Origin: an uncultured beta proteobacterium
GTDB taxonomy: Bacteria; Pseudomonadota; Gammaproteobacteria; Burkholderiales; Burkholderiaceae_C
NCBI GenBank assembly: GCA_903873485.1
Contig: CAIQOO010000101.1
Location: 1-64,000, forward strand
Reading direction: 5' to 3'
Length of the DNA stretch: 64,000 nt
Within the stretch, counting starts at the first letter, position 1. Every line of letters starts with the position of its first letter. The notes under the pieces were generated by a model. That model saw nothing but the letters and a program-made list of their open reading frames with translations, did no database searches and was not told the DNA's origin. The translations under genes were made by a program, and so were the position numbers. This document shows, piece by piece, positions 27,281 through 36,945 of this stretch.

Positions 27281-28174
27281 ATGTTTGAACTGCGCCTGAT
27301 GTGCCCGGAACACCGGGTTGAGCCGGTGAGCGATGCACTCGACGCGCTCGATGCCCTGAGTGTCAGTGTCGAGGATGCCGATGCGCAAACCGATGCCGAG
27401 CAAGCCTTGTTTGGCGAGCCGGGCATGCCGGCACCCAAAGAAGGCTGGCAGCGATCCAGGGTGCTGGCGTTGTTTGCCGGGCGTGAGGCGGCCCAAACCG
27501 CTCTGCAACTGTTGCAGTTGCAAGATTTTTTTGTCGGTTGCGAAGTTTTAGGCATCCATGATGTACCCGAGCAGGATTGGGTTCGGCTGACGCAGTCGCA
27601 GTTTGCGCCAGTCGATATCACGCCAGATTTCTGGATTGTGCCGACCTGGCACGAACCACCCGGGCAAGCGCGGGTGGTGATTCGTCTTGACCCCGGCCTC
27701 GCCTTTGGCACCGGTACTCACCCAACCACCCGCATGTGCCTGCGCTGGATCGCCCGGCAGGGCAGCCTGGCGGGCACTGGCATGGGGCGGGTGCTCGATT
27801 ACGGTTGTGGTTCGGGTATTTTGGCGATTGCCGCGGCGAAATTTGGCGCGACAGTCGTTGAGGCGGTTGACATCGACGCGTCGGCCATCACCTCGGCGGT
27901 GTTGAATGCCCAAGCCAATCAGGTGGTGCTGCAGGTCGGCTTGCCTGATGTTGCCAGCGGTGTTTACCAGGTGGTGCTGGCCAATATTCTGGCAAGTCCC
28001 CTGAAAGTGCTGGCACCGTTGCTTTGGTCCCATGTGGCACCTGATGGTTTCTTGGTGTTGGCAGGCATTTTGGAGCGTCAAGCGGACGAACTCAAGACCG
28101 CTTATGCGCCGCACTGTCGCTTGAATGTGTCTGACAGTGAAGACGGATGGATCTTGATGACCGCCCAGCGCTGA
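27281..28174 (+). CDS. prmA: Ribosomal protein L11 methyltransferase PrmA
   Basis: PrmA trimethylates ribosomal protein L11 using SAM. The SAM motif LDYGCGSGILAIAAAKFGA is intact, as are RLDPGLAFGTGTHPTTRMCLRW and the ANILASPL catalytic region (NxLxxPL type). I start at the ATG encoding MFELRLMCPEHR; 297 residues. accC-prmA order is common in betaproteobacteria. Confidence 0.95.
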   Translation: MFELRLMCPEHRVEPVSDALDALDALSVSVEDADAQTDAEQALFGEPGMPAPKEGWQRSRVLALFAGREAAQTALQLLQLQDFFVGCEVLGIHDVPEQDWVRLTQSQFAPVDITPDFWIVPTWHEPPGQARVVIRLDPGLAFGTGTHPTTRMCLRWIARQGSLAGTGMGRVLDYGCGSGILAIAAAKFGATVVEAVDIDASAITSAVLNAQANQVVLQVGLPDVASGVYQVVLANILASPLKVLAPLLWSHVAPDGFLVLAGILERQADELKTAYAPHCRLNVSDSEDGWILMTAQR

Positions 28175-28211
28175 CGGTAATCACCTTGCCGGTCGCCAAC
28201 ACGCAAATCCC

Positions 28212-29261
28212 ATGAGCCTTTTGACACGCTGTCCGGCCTGCGAAACGCTGTACAAGCTGGTGCCGGATCAGTTGCGGATTTCGCAGGGCTGGGTCAAATG
28301 TGGTCAGTGTGGCGAAATATTTGATGCATCACGGCATCTGATCCAGATGGCCCTGGCATCCGAGATGGTGCCGCCTGAACCGGTGCCCGCCGAGACGATC
28401 CCAACCCACGATCCTGCGCCTGCCGCAGACAATTCCGCGACGCATCAGCCTGCCGAACCTGAAAACACGCTGCAAAGCAGGCTTGCAGTAATGCCTGCAA
28501 CAGAAACAGTCAAGGCAGAAGAGCCAGAACCAGCAGTCCAGGTCGCGACTGGCCTTGATCAGTTTCCGCTGCCACAGTCCAATCCCGACGAGTTGCCCAT
28601 CTGTAGTGATGATGCTCCTGAAGCATCGGCCTTGATTGATCTGGCCGTCGAAAGCCGACCGCAGGAAGAGACGTCTGATCCGGTTGATTCATCCATCGCT
28701 GCCCCCATCAGTCCTGACGGACTCGCGTCAAAGGACCAGACCGTGACTTTCCTGGGTGGAGCGGATGAGCCATCGGTGTGGCGTACCCGGGTTGGTCGGC
28801 TGGCTTTGTCGCTGGTGGCAGTTTTATTGCTTGCTGCCTTGTTGGCTCAATGGCTTTACTGGGATCGTGACCGCCTGGCAGCAGCAAATCCGCAATGGAC
28901 GCCACTGTTGCAGCAGTTCTGCCAGCCCTTCAATTGCACGGTGCGTGCCTTGCAACGCATTGATGCGATTGCCATCGATGCTGCGGCCTTCAACAAATTG
29001 GGGCCAGACAACTACCGTTTGAGTTTTACCATCAAGAATCTGTCGGGTATGGTGCTCGCCATGCCAAGCGTGGAATTGACGCTGACCAATACGCAAGATC
29101 AGGTCATTGTTCGGCGCGTGTTTTCGCGGCAAGATTTGTCCATCACTTCGGATGACTTGCCGACCGGGCTGGAAGTGCCAGTTGCAGTGACAGTGCGTGT
29201 CAGCCCAGACGAGGCGATGCCACACATCGTGGGTTACCGATTGCTGGCTTTTTACCCTTGA
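28212..29261 (+). CDS. DUF3426 zinc-ribbon membrane protein
   Basis: Residues 1-40 form an MJ0042-type zinc ribbon: RCPACETLYKL and KCGQCGEIFDA (two CxxC pairs). A long acidic, Pro-rich disordered linker (~45-195) is followed by one membrane span (LALSLVAVLLLAALLAQWLY, ~197-216) and a C-terminal DUF3426 domain with IKNLSGMVLAMPSVELTLT. This family regularly follows accB-accC-prmA in Burkholderiales; its role is unknown. Confidence 0.88.
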   Translation: MSLLTRCPACETLYKLVPDQLRISQGWVKCGQCGEIFDASRHLIQMALASEMVPPEPVPAETIPTHDPAPAADNSATHQPAEPENTLQSRLAVMPATETVKAEEPEPAVQVATGLDQFPLPQSNPDELPICSDDAPEASALIDLAVESRPQEETSDPVDSSIAAPISPDGLASKDQTVTFLGGADEPSVWRTRVGRLALSLVAVLLLAALLAQWLYWDRDRLAAANPQWTPLLQQFCQPFNCTVRALQRIDAIAIDAAAFNKLGPDNYRLSFTIKNLSGMVLAMPSVELTLTNTQDQVIVRRVFSRQDLSITSDDLPTGLEVPVAVTVRVSPDEAMPHIVGYRLLAFYP

Positions 29262-29262
29262 C

Positions 29263-29293
29263 AAAAAAAGCCCAGTGCACACGGCAGTGGGCT
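29263..29293 (-). terminator. Rho-independent terminator of the reverse-strand Lys/Ala-rich gene
   Basis: Read on the reverse strand: AAGCCCACTGC, a short loop, GCACTGGGCT, then a run of seven T. The stem has one C-C mismatch. It lies between the convergent DUF3426 gene and the Lys/Ala-rich gene and probably stops both. Confidence 0.75.
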
Positions 29294-29318
29294 TGCCGGG
29301 AGGTTTGGTGCGCAAGGC

Positions 29319-29636
29319 TTAAGGTTTTGTGCCCGTAGGAAAAGGCCATGCTGTTCCAGGGCTGAGTCTGGTTTGCGCCGCAGGTGCCACCTTGTCGGCC
29401 ACAGCCACAGTGGCCTTCTTTGCGACTGATTTTGTGGTGGTCGTTTTTTTTCCGGGTGCAGGCTTTTTTGCCACCGCAGGTGTGTCAGCAGCCGGTTGGG
29501 TTGCCGCCTTTTTGGCTGGTGCCGCCTTCTTCGGTGCTACGGCTTTTTCGACGGATGCGGCAGCTTTTTCGGGAGGTGCCGATTTCTTGGTTGCCGGGGT
29601 ACTGGTTACGGGAGCCGTTTTTTTTTCAGTTGCCAT
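29319..29636 (-). CDS. Lys/Ala/Pro-rich histone H1-like protein
   Basis: The 105-residue protein consists almost entirely of A, K, P, T and V, with repeated KKAAPAKKAA/AKKPAPGKK-type units, resembling eukaryotic H1 tails and bacterial AlgP/HctB-like proteins that bind DNA. There is no signal peptide. Low complexity means orthology cannot be claimed. Single-gene unit with a terminator downstream; upstream (29637-29863) is non-coding with nothing else seen. Confidence 0.7.
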   Translation of the reverse strand: MATEKKTAPVTSTPATKKSAPPEKAAASVEKAVAPKKAAPAKKAATQPAADTPAVAKKPAPGKKTTTTKSVAKKATVAVADKVAPAAQTRLSPGTAWPFPTGTKP

Positions 29637-29863
29637 TCAATTCTCCTTGATCAATTTCAAAAAGCACTTCACGCGAATGAAGGTGCATGAAGCGATTCAT
29701 GGTGTTGGGTTTTTTGCTCCCAGCAGCATGAACTTGGGTGCACAAGCGGGTGCCTGCGCCATTTTCGGCTGACCGCTTGTGAAATTGCTTGTGTCATGGT
29801 TGCGTATTATCGCCACCCGAATGCGCCAGCGGCACTGGTGTTGTGTATCCACATCGCATCAGG

Positions 29864-30469
29864 TCAAGTTTGCCTCACGGGGAAATATCCAGGCTCAAGC
29901 CCCAGTTTGTTTTGCAGTCGCAGCCAGTCAAAACCAGGTCCCGGATCAAGTTTTCGACCTGGCGCGATATGTTCATGACCTGCGATATGCGTAATCGGAA
30001 AGCGTTGCATGATGGCCGTGCACAGGCTGGCAAGGCTGGTGTATTGGGCATCTTCAAACACATCGCCTTCGAGTCCTTCAAGTTCAATGCCAATGCTGTC
30101 GTCGTTGCAGTTGCTGCGCCCCCGGTAGCTCGATACACCGGCATGCCAGGCGCGGTCATCGCAACTGACAAACTGCCAAAGCTCGCCGCTGCGGCGAATG
30201 TAAAAATGCGACGAGACGGTGATGCCTTCAATGCGCTGAAAATAGGGATGTGCCCGCCAGTCAAGCAAGTTGACAAAGAGCTGCTGCACCTGCGGGCCAC
30301 CATACTGACCTGGCGGCAGGCTGATCGAGTGCAGCACGATCAGGTCAATATCGGTTGACGCCGGACGCTTGCCAAAGTTGGGCGAACGCAGTTGATTGGC
30401 CAGCAGATACCAACCGTCGAGCCACAACCCTGCACCGGCCAAATGCTTAATCGGTGTCGTCGGATTCAT
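29864..30469 (-). CDS. ampD: 1,6-anhydro-N-acetylmuramyl-L-alanine amidase AmpD
   Basis: AmpD cleaves anhydro-muropeptides in the cytoplasm during murein recycling. N-acetylmuramoyl amidase features: VLHSISLPPGQYGG (zinc His), HFYIRRSGELWQFV, RAWHAGVSSYRGR..ND.SIGIELEG, and GHEHIAPGRKLDPGPGFDW with the second zinc His and the catalytic Lys/Asp. I start at MNPTTPIKH, 23 bases inside the pilR 3' end; 201 residues. No signal peptide, consistent with cytoplasmic AmpD. Confidence 0.92.
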   Translation of the reverse strand: MNPTTPIKHLAGAGLWLDGWYLLANQLRSPNFGKRPASTDIDLIVLHSISLPPGQYGGPQVQQLFVNLLDWRAHPYFQRIEGITVSSHFYIRRSGELWQFVSCDDRAWHAGVSSYRGRSNCNDDSIGIELEGLEGDVFEDAQYTSLASLCTAIMQRFPITHIAGHEHIAPGRKLDPGPGFDWLRLQNKLGLEPGYFPVRQT

Positions 30470-31919
30470 CGCCAGTTTCACCAGTCTGAGGTGATTCAAT
30501 CTGCAAGCGTGTAATGCGGTAGCGCATTTGTCGCAAGCTCAAACCCAATTTTGCGGCGGCTGCGGTGCGGTTGAAACCGGTCTCCTTCAGCGTTTGCTGC
30601 AGAATCTCGCGCTCCAGTTTGTCAAGATGACTTTGCAGGTCGGCGGGAATTTCTATCGCAGGTACTTTGGGTTCAGTGGCGGCAGTGCCGGCCAGTTTGC
30701 TTGCTGCAACCGGCAGCAGTTGCAGCGTTGAATCAAGTTGCAGGTTTTGCCCATCTCCCAAGGCGACAGCCCGGTACAGCAGGTTTTCGAGTTCACGCAC
30801 ATTGCCAGGCATCGACAGGCGAGAGAGTTCTTCGAGAACGCCGGCGGGCAACACCGGTGTCGGGATGGCGGACTCCTCCGCGATGCGGGCCAGCAACACG
30901 GCGCACAGCTCGGGCAAATCTTCGGTACGTTCCCGCAACGGCGCGATCACCATGTCAATGACGTTGAGGCGATAAAACAGGTCTTGCCGGAAGTGCCCCT
31001 CCTGCACCTCCTGCGCCAGGTTTTTGTGGGTGGCGCTGACAATCCGCACATCGACCGGCTCTTCCTGGGTCGATCCGAGTGGTCGAATGCGCCGCTCCTG
31101 AATCGCCCGCAATAACTTCGATTGCATGGCCAGCGGCAAGTCACCGATTTCATCCAGAAACAGGGTGCCACCGCGGGCCGCCTGAAAAAAGCCTTCACGG
31201 TCCTGCTGGGCACCGGTATAGGCCCCTTTTTTCACCCCGAAAAATTCTGCTTCCAGCAGGTTTTCCGGGATCGCGCTGCAGTTCACGGCAACCCATGGGC
31301 CTTTGACACGATGGCTATTGGCATGGATCGCATAGGCCACCAGTTCCTTGCCCGTGCCCGACTCGCCGGTCACCATCACCGGGGCCATGCTGGTAGCGAC
31401 TTTGAGAATACGCTCCTTGACCTGGCTCATGCAAAGCGACTTGCCGACCAGTCTGCTTAAGGCTCTTTGCCCCAGGGCACCTGAAGCGGCCAGTGGCACC
31501 TCTTTGGCCTGGGCAACTGATTCGGCCCCGGCTGTGCCGGGGCCAATTCGCACGGCTGCCGCCACCACACTGCGAAACTGCTTTAGGTCAACCGGTTTGG
31601 TCAGGTAGTCAAAAGCCCCGGCTTTCAGCGCTTCTACCGCATTCTGGGTTGAACCGTAAGCGGTGATGACAACGCATCGCTCTTCCCGATGTTTGGCCTT
31701 CAGGTCGGTGATGAGGGACATGCCCAAGCCATCGGGCAAGCGCATGTCGGTGATCATCACATCAAAATGATGTTCGGCCAACAGGGTTTGGGCTTGCAGC
31801 AAGTTCTCGGCAGTGTCGATTCGATAACCTTCACGCAGCAGCGTCAGCTCGTAGAGCGCGCGCAAATCCGGTTCATCATCAACCACCAGAATGCGGGCAG
31901 GGCTGTTTGAGGTGTGCAT
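30447..31919 (-). CDS. pilR: Sigma-54-dependent response regulator PilR
   Basis: PilR activates type IV pilin transcription with sigma-54. Receiver domain (~residues 8-120) with DMRLPDG around the phospho-Asp; AAA+ domain with Walker A GESGTGKE, GAYTGA (the sigma-54 contact loop, usually GAFTGA) and GTLFLDEIGDL; C-terminal Fis-type HTH TGFNRTAAAAKLGLSLRQMRYR. The start MHTSNSPARILVVDDEPD gives 490 residues, since the longer ORF-track start would run far into pilS. Cognate kinase pilS lies immediately upstream. Confidence 0.93.
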   Translation of the reverse strand: MHTSNSPARILVVDDEPDLRALYELTLLREGYRIDTAENLLQAQTLLAEHHFDVMITDMRLPDGLGMSLITDLKAKHREERCVVITAYGSTQNAVEALKAGAFDYLTKPVDLKQFRSVVAAAVRIGPGTAGAESVAQAKEVPLAASGALGQRALSRLVGKSLCMSQVKERILKVATSMAPVMVTGESGTGKELVAYAIHANSHRVKGPWVAVNCSAIPENLLEAEFFGVKKGAYTGAQQDREGFFQAARGGTLFLDEIGDLPLAMQSKLLRAIQERRIRPLGSTQEEPVDVRIVSATHKNLAQEVQEGHFRQDLFYRLNVIDMVIAPLRERTEDLPELCAVLLARIAEESAIPTPVLPAGVLEELSRLSMPGNVRELENLLYRAVALGDGQNLQLDSTLQLLPVAASKLAGTAATEPKVPAIEIPADLQSHLDKLEREILQQTLKETGFNRTAAAAKLGLSLRQMRYRITRLQIESPQTGETGDESDDTD

Positions 31920-31923
31920 GGTG

Positions 31924-33654
31924 TCAGGCGGGCTCCTTGCCGGGCTGAATCGCAAATGGGACAGACTTGAAAACAACGCTGAACTCGTTGCCAAAACGGT
32001 TTTCCCCCTGCACCGACCGAGTGCGGCGGCCATAGCTGATGGTGGCTCCATTGCTGGCACAAAGTTCACGGCAAATATACAGTCCAAGGCCGCTGGATCG
32101 GCTCTCCGACGAAAAAAACGGTTCAAACAGGTGTTGTTCGACCGCAGGCTCCAGCGGCGCACCATCACTCCAGACAAACAGGCTGGCCTGGGATGGCGGT
32201 TTGGTCGCTGGTTCAATATTGGCGCTGATCTGCATGCAGCCGGCTTGGCCACTGGCGTAGCGCCGGGCATTGTCAAGCAGGTTGATCAAAATGCGCCGCA
32301 GATGTTCAGGATCAAAAATGACCGTGGCAGTGCCCGGCGGCAAGTTCATCAGCAGTTCGGCGCTGACCTTGTTCTGAATGCTCCAGTCACGACAGATTCG
32401 CCGAACCGTTGCGGTCAAATCCAGACTGGACTGCGCCTGCGTGTTGTCAAGTGTCGGTGCGTGGGTCAGATGCAGTACATCGCAGACAATTTTTTCAAGT
32501 CGAAGGGCGTTTTGTTGCACCATGGTGGCGAGCCGAAGCTGCACTGGATCAGTCAAGTCCTCGGCCAGCAGCGCGTTGGCCTGCATGATGGCTGCCAGCG
32601 GGTTGCGAATCTCGTGCGCTACAGCGGCAGACATTCGTCCCATGCCGGCCAGCTTCTCGGCGCGTATGCGTGCCTGAATCTCGCGCTGATCTTGCATGAA
32701 GACAACACACAACACCTGTGCGTCATGGTTCAGCGGGGCGGTGAGTTGCGTGCGGACCCAAAGGCTGCGCTGAACTGCTCCCGCATGCTCAATGGCAATG
32801 TCTGATTGCTGTGCCAGTCGGCTGGAAAAACTGGCGGCCACCACATCGCGCAGCGCTTGCCAACCGGGGCGCGCATTCAAATTCAGTTCCATCTCCGGAG
32901 CTTGTCTGAGCAGGCCCAGCACCTGCCGCGCAGCGGGGTTGGCTGAACGCAACTGACCGCGTTCATCGACTACCAGAATGGCATCGGTCAGGGACTTGAT
33001 GACCAGTTCATTGACCTGACGCTGCACGGTCGCAGCCAGTTGACTGTGTTGCGCCCGCAATTCAACACTGGCCAAGCGCATGGCCAACTGGCTGGCGACG
33101 AATGAAATGGCGAAGCACGCAGCACCGGTCAGGGCTGCCTGTAAAAAATGGGTGCTCGCATCGCCCGGTGTCTGAAACGACAACCAGGCAGCATATGCAA
33201 ACAACAAGAGGGTTACGCCAGCCGCTGCCCCAGTGGCCAGAAGCATTGAGCCAAGTATGCTGGCCATCAAGACCGGCAGGGCAAAAAGCGGCGTGTAATT
33301 GATGCCGCTGTTCTGAAAAATCTGCAACGCCGCAAACGTGACCACATCAACACCGACTGTTCGCATCCATTGGCCATCAAAGCGTTCATCGAGTTGCTGG
33401 GGTTGTGCAGTCAAACGCACGATCAGTGCCGCGATCAGATAGGCGACGCAGATCAGCAAGGGCGTACTGCGCTGGACTGATGAGAGCAGGAAAATACCCG
33501 ATTGAAGCAAGACAAAAACGATGCCCAGAGTGACGCGTGCCGTCATGAAACCGAGCCACAAGCGCTCGAACTCATGTGGTGCGGTGTTTGGGGTCAAACC
33601 AGTCATCATTACTGCCGGGCTGTGCCAGAATGAATTTTCTGGCGCTTGACGCAT
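31924..33654 (-). CDS. pilS: Sensor histidine kinase PilS
   Basis: PilS is the membrane kinase partner of PilR. Residues ~30-190 contain about six membrane spans; then a PAS-like domain (~220-330), the phospho-acceptor motif AAVAHEIRNPLAAIMQANALL, and a HATPase region with NLLDNARRYASGQ and SSGLGLYICRELC. 576 residues. The stop is four bases from the pilR start. Its ATG touches the stop of the preceding PP0621-like gene; an alternative start MMTGLTPNT lies 15 codons in. Confidence 0.92.
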   Translation of the reverse strand: MRQAPENSFWHSPAVMMTGLTPNTAPHEFERLWLGFMTARVTLGIVFVLLQSGIFLLSSVQRSTPLLICVAYLIAALIVRLTAQPQQLDERFDGQWMRTVGVDVVTFAALQIFQNSGINYTPLFALPVLMASILGSMLLATGAAAGVTLLLFAYAAWLSFQTPGDASTHFLQAALTGAACFAISFVASQLAMRLASVELRAQHSQLAATVQRQVNELVIKSLTDAILVVDERGQLRSANPAARQVLGLLRQAPEMELNLNARPGWQALRDVVAASFSSRLAQQSDIAIEHAGAVQRSLWVRTQLTAPLNHDAQVLCVVFMQDQREIQARIRAEKLAGMGRMSAAVAHEIRNPLAAIMQANALLAEDLTDPVQLRLATMVQQNALRLEKIVCDVLHLTHAPTLDNTQAQSSLDLTATVRRICRDWSIQNKVSAELLMNLPPGTATVIFDPEHLRRILINLLDNARRYASGQAGCMQISANIEPATKPPSQASLFVWSDGAPLEPAVEQHLFEPFFSSESRSSGLGLYICRELCASNGATISYGRRTRSVQGENRFGNEFSVVFKSVPFAIQPGKEPA

Positions 33655-33879
33655 TCAAGATTCCGATTGTTGCAGATGATCCACACTGCAATATGCCCCT
33701 TGTTTTCCGATCACGATCTCGTCGCCCGGAATATGCATGCCACAACGGCTGCAACTCACCATGTCAAGTGGCTTGCGGGGCTCGGGTTTTGCAGGTGGTG
33801 ACTTGTCGGCGGCACCCTGGCGGCTGCGCCATAACCAAACGCCGGCAATCAGAACCAGCAACAGTAGCAATGGTCTCAT
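33655..33879 (-). CDS. PP0621-family small membrane protein
   Basis: 74 residues: an N-terminal hydrophobic anchor (MRPLLLLLVLIAGVWLW), a Pro/Lys linker, and a short C-terminal domain with MVSCSRCGMHIPGDEIV and GAYCSVDHLQQ, three cysteines and a His compatible with metal binding. I take the internal ATG, because the longer ORF start is out of character. The family commonly precedes pilS in betaproteobacteria; function unknown. Confidence 0.8.
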   Translation of the reverse strand: MRPLLLLLVLIAGVWLWRSRQGAADKSPPAKPEPRKPLDMVSCSRCGMHIPGDEIVIGKQGAYCSVDHLQQSES

Positions 33880-34685
33880 AGGCTGCGCCCCAGAATGACT
33901 TCCAGCACAAAACGCGAGCCCACATAAGCCAGCAGCAGCAACCCGGAGCCGGCATACAAGACCCGGGTGGCGCGCCGCCCGCGCCAGCCAAACCGGGCAC
34001 GCCCGACCAACAAAACGGCAAACGTCAGCCAGGAGAGAACTGAAAACGATGTCTTGTGATCCCATTTGATCGCGTGGGTATTGCCGTACAAATGCGTGCC
34101 AAAGAAAAAACCAGCCAGCAAGGTGGCGGACAACAACACAAACCCCACAGCCACAAAGCGAAAAGTCAAACGCTCCATGGTCAGCAAAGGCAAGCCGACA
34201 TGACTGTCAGCGGCAACTCTGATGCGCGCCTCAGCCCGGTTCAGCAGCCAGGCATGAACCACCGCCACGGCAAACAAGCCATAAGATGCAATGCCCAGCG
34301 CCCAGTGCAGTGGCAACCAGCCCGATGCTGCCGCGTTGAGGAGGCTACCCGGGAACAACAGTGCCAGCAGCACGGCAGCGCCACCCACTCCGGCCAGCAG
34401 CCAGTGTGTCTTGAGTTGCGGATACACATAGCTCTCAATGGCATACACCAGCCCAACCAGCCAGGCGGTGACGGACAGGGCCGGGGCAAATCCAAACCGG
34501 GGCTGGCTGCCCCACAGTCCGATAAGCACCAGCATCCCGTGCAAAGACCAGGCCAGCCAGACAATGCTGCGGGCCAGTGTTTGGCTTGACCGCGCTGCGC
34601 TGGCGGCACAAGCGGCATAAGCCGCAGCAGTTCCCAGGGTGAGCGTCAGCATCAAAGGAGAGGCACTGGCTAAAATCATGCACAC
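33876..34685 (-). CDS. CcsA/YpjD-like cytochrome c assembly membrane protein
   Basis: A 269-residue polytopic protein with about eight membrane spans, of the YpjD / CcsA (HemX-like) family. It carries the conserved WHLLAGVGGAAVLLA-type and LPLHWALGIASYGLFAVAVVHA segments and an FFGTHLYGNTHAIKWDHKTSFSVLSW stretch with conserved histidines and tryptophans. Its start overlaps nothing upstream and its stop overlaps the PP0621 gene by four bases. It is divergent from ffh, as in many proteobacteria. Exact function is uncertain. Confidence 0.85.
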   Translation of the reverse strand: MCMILASASPLMLTLTLGTAAAYAACAASAARSSQTLARSIVWLAWSLHGMLVLIGLWGSQPRFGFAPALSVTAWLVGLVYAIESYVYPQLKTHWLLAGVGGAAVLLALLFPGSLLNAAASGWLPLHWALGIASYGLFAVAVVHAWLLNRAEARIRVAADSHVGLPLLTMERLTFRFVAVGFVLLSATLLAGFFFGTHLYGNTHAIKWDHKTSFSVLSWLTFAVLLVGRARFGWRGRRATRVLYAGSGLLLLAYVGSRFVLEVILGRSL

Positions 34686-34758
34686 AGTTTAGCGTTTTGT
34701 ACTTTGCCATTGTTTCGTGGCATCAACCCAGGCTCCGCTTGCCGGATCATTCTCTTAT

Positions 34759-36123
34759 ATGGCTTCCGTCCTTACCGACAAACTTACCCGCCTCGTTAAA
34801 GAAATTCGGGGCCAGGCCCGCATCACCGAAACCAATGTCGCTGACATGCTGCGCGAGGTGCGCATGGCGCTGCTTGAAGCCGACGTGGCACTGCCGGTGG
34901 TGCGCGATTTTATTGCCCGGGTCAAGGAAAAGGCACTGGGGCAAGATGTCATGGGCTCGCTCAGCCCAGGACAGGCACTGGTCTCCATCGTCAGCAAGGA
35001 ACTGGCTGCCACCATGGGGGAAGGTGTGGCCGACATCAATCTGGCGGCCCAGCCTCCGGCTGTCATCCTGATGGCGGGTTTGCAGGGTGCCGGCAAAACC
35101 ACCACCACCGGCAAACTGGCCAAGCACCTGATCGAGAAACGCAACAAAAAGGTGCTGACGGTGTCAGGCGATGTCTATCGACCGGCCGCCATCGAGCAGT
35201 TGAAAACCGTCACCGCGCAGGCCGGTGCCCAGTGGTTTGCCAGCACGCCGGATCAAAAACCAGTCGATATTGCGCTGGCCGCGCTGGACTACGCCCGCAA
35301 ACATTACTTTGATGTGTTGCTGGTCGATACGGCCGGTCGGCTGGCCATTGATGCCGCTCTGATGCAGGAGATTCGTGAATTACACGCGGCCATTCATCCG
35401 GTGGAAACCCTGTTTGTGGTAGATGCGATGCAGGGCCAGGATGCCGTGAACACCGCCAGGGCGTTCACGGAGGCATTGCCCCTGACGGGCATCATCTTGA
35501 CCAAGCTTGACGGTGATTCGCGTGGTGGCGCTGCATTGTCGGTGCGTCAAGTGACCGGTGCCCCCATCAAATTTGCCGGTACCAGCGAAAAGCTCGATGG
35601 TCTGGAGGTGTTTGATGCCGAACGTCACGCCGGGCGAGTGCTCGGCATGGGTGACATTGTTGCGCTGGTCGAACAGGTGACCGCCGGGGTCGATATGGCA
35701 ACGGCGCAAAAACTCGCCGCCAAATTCAAAAGCGGCGCCAGTTTTGATTTGAATGATTTTCTGGGCCAGATCCAGCAGATGAAGCAAATGGGCGGATTGA
35801 GCAGCCTGATGGACAAGTTACCCGCCGCCATGGCAGCTAAAGCGGGTCAGGTCGATATGGGACAGGTTGAAAAGGACATCAAGCGCAAGGAAGGCATCAT
35901 CCACAGTATGACCCCGCAAGAGCGCAGCAAACCCGAGCTGATCAAGGCCACCCGCAAACGCCGCATTGCCACCGGCGCCGGCGTGCAAGTGCAGGAAGTC
36001 AACCGCATGCTCAAAGAATTCGAGCAAATGCAAGACATGATGAAAAAAATGAAAGACGGCGGCATGATGAAGATGATGAAACGCCTCGGCGGCATGAAAG
36101 GCATGCCGAAAATGCCTTTCTGA
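34759..36123 (+). CDS. ffh: Signal recognition particle GTPase Ffh
   Basis: Ffh binds signal sequences and 4.5S RNA to target membrane proteins. NG domain: N-helical start MASVLTDKLTRLVKEIRGQARI, G1 GLQGAGKTTTTGKLA, VDTAGRLAIDAALM, TKLDGDSRGG. The C-terminal M domain is Met-rich (GGMMKMMKRLGGMKGMPKM). I use the ATG giving 454 residues. It converges on the chemotaxis operon. Confidence 0.97.
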   Translation: MASVLTDKLTRLVKEIRGQARITETNVADMLREVRMALLEADVALPVVRDFIARVKEKALGQDVMGSLSPGQALVSIVSKELAATMGEGVADINLAAQPPAVILMAGLQGAGKTTTTGKLAKHLIEKRNKKVLTVSGDVYRPAAIEQLKTVTAQAGAQWFASTPDQKPVDIALAALDYARKHYFDVLLVDTAGRLAIDAALMQEIRELHAAIHPVETLFVVDAMQGQDAVNTARAFTEALPLTGIILTKLDGDSRGGAALSVRQVTGAPIKFAGTSEKLDGLEVFDAERHAGRVLGMGDIVALVEQVTAGVDMATAQKLAAKFKSGASFDLNDFLGQIQQMKQMGGLSSLMDKLPAAMAAKAGQVDMGQVEKDIKRKEGIIHSMTPQERSKPELIKATRKRRIATGAGVQVQEVNRMLKEFEQMQDMMKKMKDGGMMKMMKRLGGMKGMPKMPF

Positions 36124-36183
36124 GAAATGACAAGAACTTTCTCGTCAAACCCAAACAGCAAAATTCCTTCGCAACGAATGCGC

Positions 36184-36885
36184 TCAAAACAGATCGATCG
36201 AACCGCCTGAAGTCAATTGTGCCAAAGACAGCGCATTGCCTTTTCGCTCTTCAATAACCAGATTCTCCGGATGCGCATGGGCCAAGCGCTTGACAAGTGC
36301 CTTGCCGGAAGATGGAAAAAAACAGACTTTTCTCGGATGAATGTCAAGGACGTCCTGCGACACAACCGGGATTCGCTCGGTCAACAAATAATCAAGGACA
36401 AATTTCGTATTTCTTTCGCCAACATTCATTGTGGTAAACCCGGCCATCACCTGAGCGCCACCAAAAACCTTGGCCTGCATCGATTCTCTGCGAGCACCCA
36501 GCTTCAACAACTGGTTTATCAAAAGTTCCATTGCATAGGATCCATAGCGACCACAGCCGTCCTGGCCGTCGCCTTCAGGCAACATGAAATGGTTCATGCC
36601 GCCAGCCCGTGCTCTGGAGTCCCAAATGCAAGCAGAGATGCATGAGCCCAGGACTGTCATGATCATCATGTCGTCCATCGAGACAAAATACTCGCCTGGG
36701 AGCACTTTCACCGCATCGTACTGAAATTGGGAATCACGATAGAAAAAACATGCTTCACCCGGGCTGCGGGGCAAGGCTTTGACTCGATCAAATCGTGAAC
36801 CGCCAGCCATTTCTTGTTTCGCCAAAACCGGCTGATCAAACCGCCGCATTGAAGCTGCATGGTCACAGGATGAGGGTAAATTCAT
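36184..36885 (-). CDS. cheD: Chemoreceptor deamidase CheD
   Basis: CheD deamidates glutamines of chemoreceptors and can modulate CheY phosphatases. Catalytic Cys in TVLGSCISACIWD and His in MNHFMLPEGDG are present, followed by YAMELLINQLLKLGA. The longest frame starts at a TTG near the cheR stop; I prefer the ATG MNLPSSCDHA (233 residues), but the start is not settled. It is the last gene of the reverse chemotaxis operon. Confidence 0.9.
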   Translation of the reverse strand: MNLPSSCDHAASMRRFDQPVLAKQEMAGGSRFDRVKALPRSPGEACFFYRDSQFQYDAVKVLPGEYFVSMDDMMIMTVLGSCISACIWDSRARAGGMNHFMLPEGDGQDGCGRYGSYAMELLINQLLKLGARRESMQAKVFGGAQVMAGFTTMNVGERNTKFVLDYLLTERIPVVSQDVLDIHPRKVCFFPSSGKALVKRLAHAHPENLVIEERKGNALSLAQLTSGGSIDLF

Positions 36886-36945
36886 GACCAAACCACGAGC
36901 AGGGCAGCCCAGTAGCCCAAGCTCGACCCAAGGCAAAGGCAGGAC

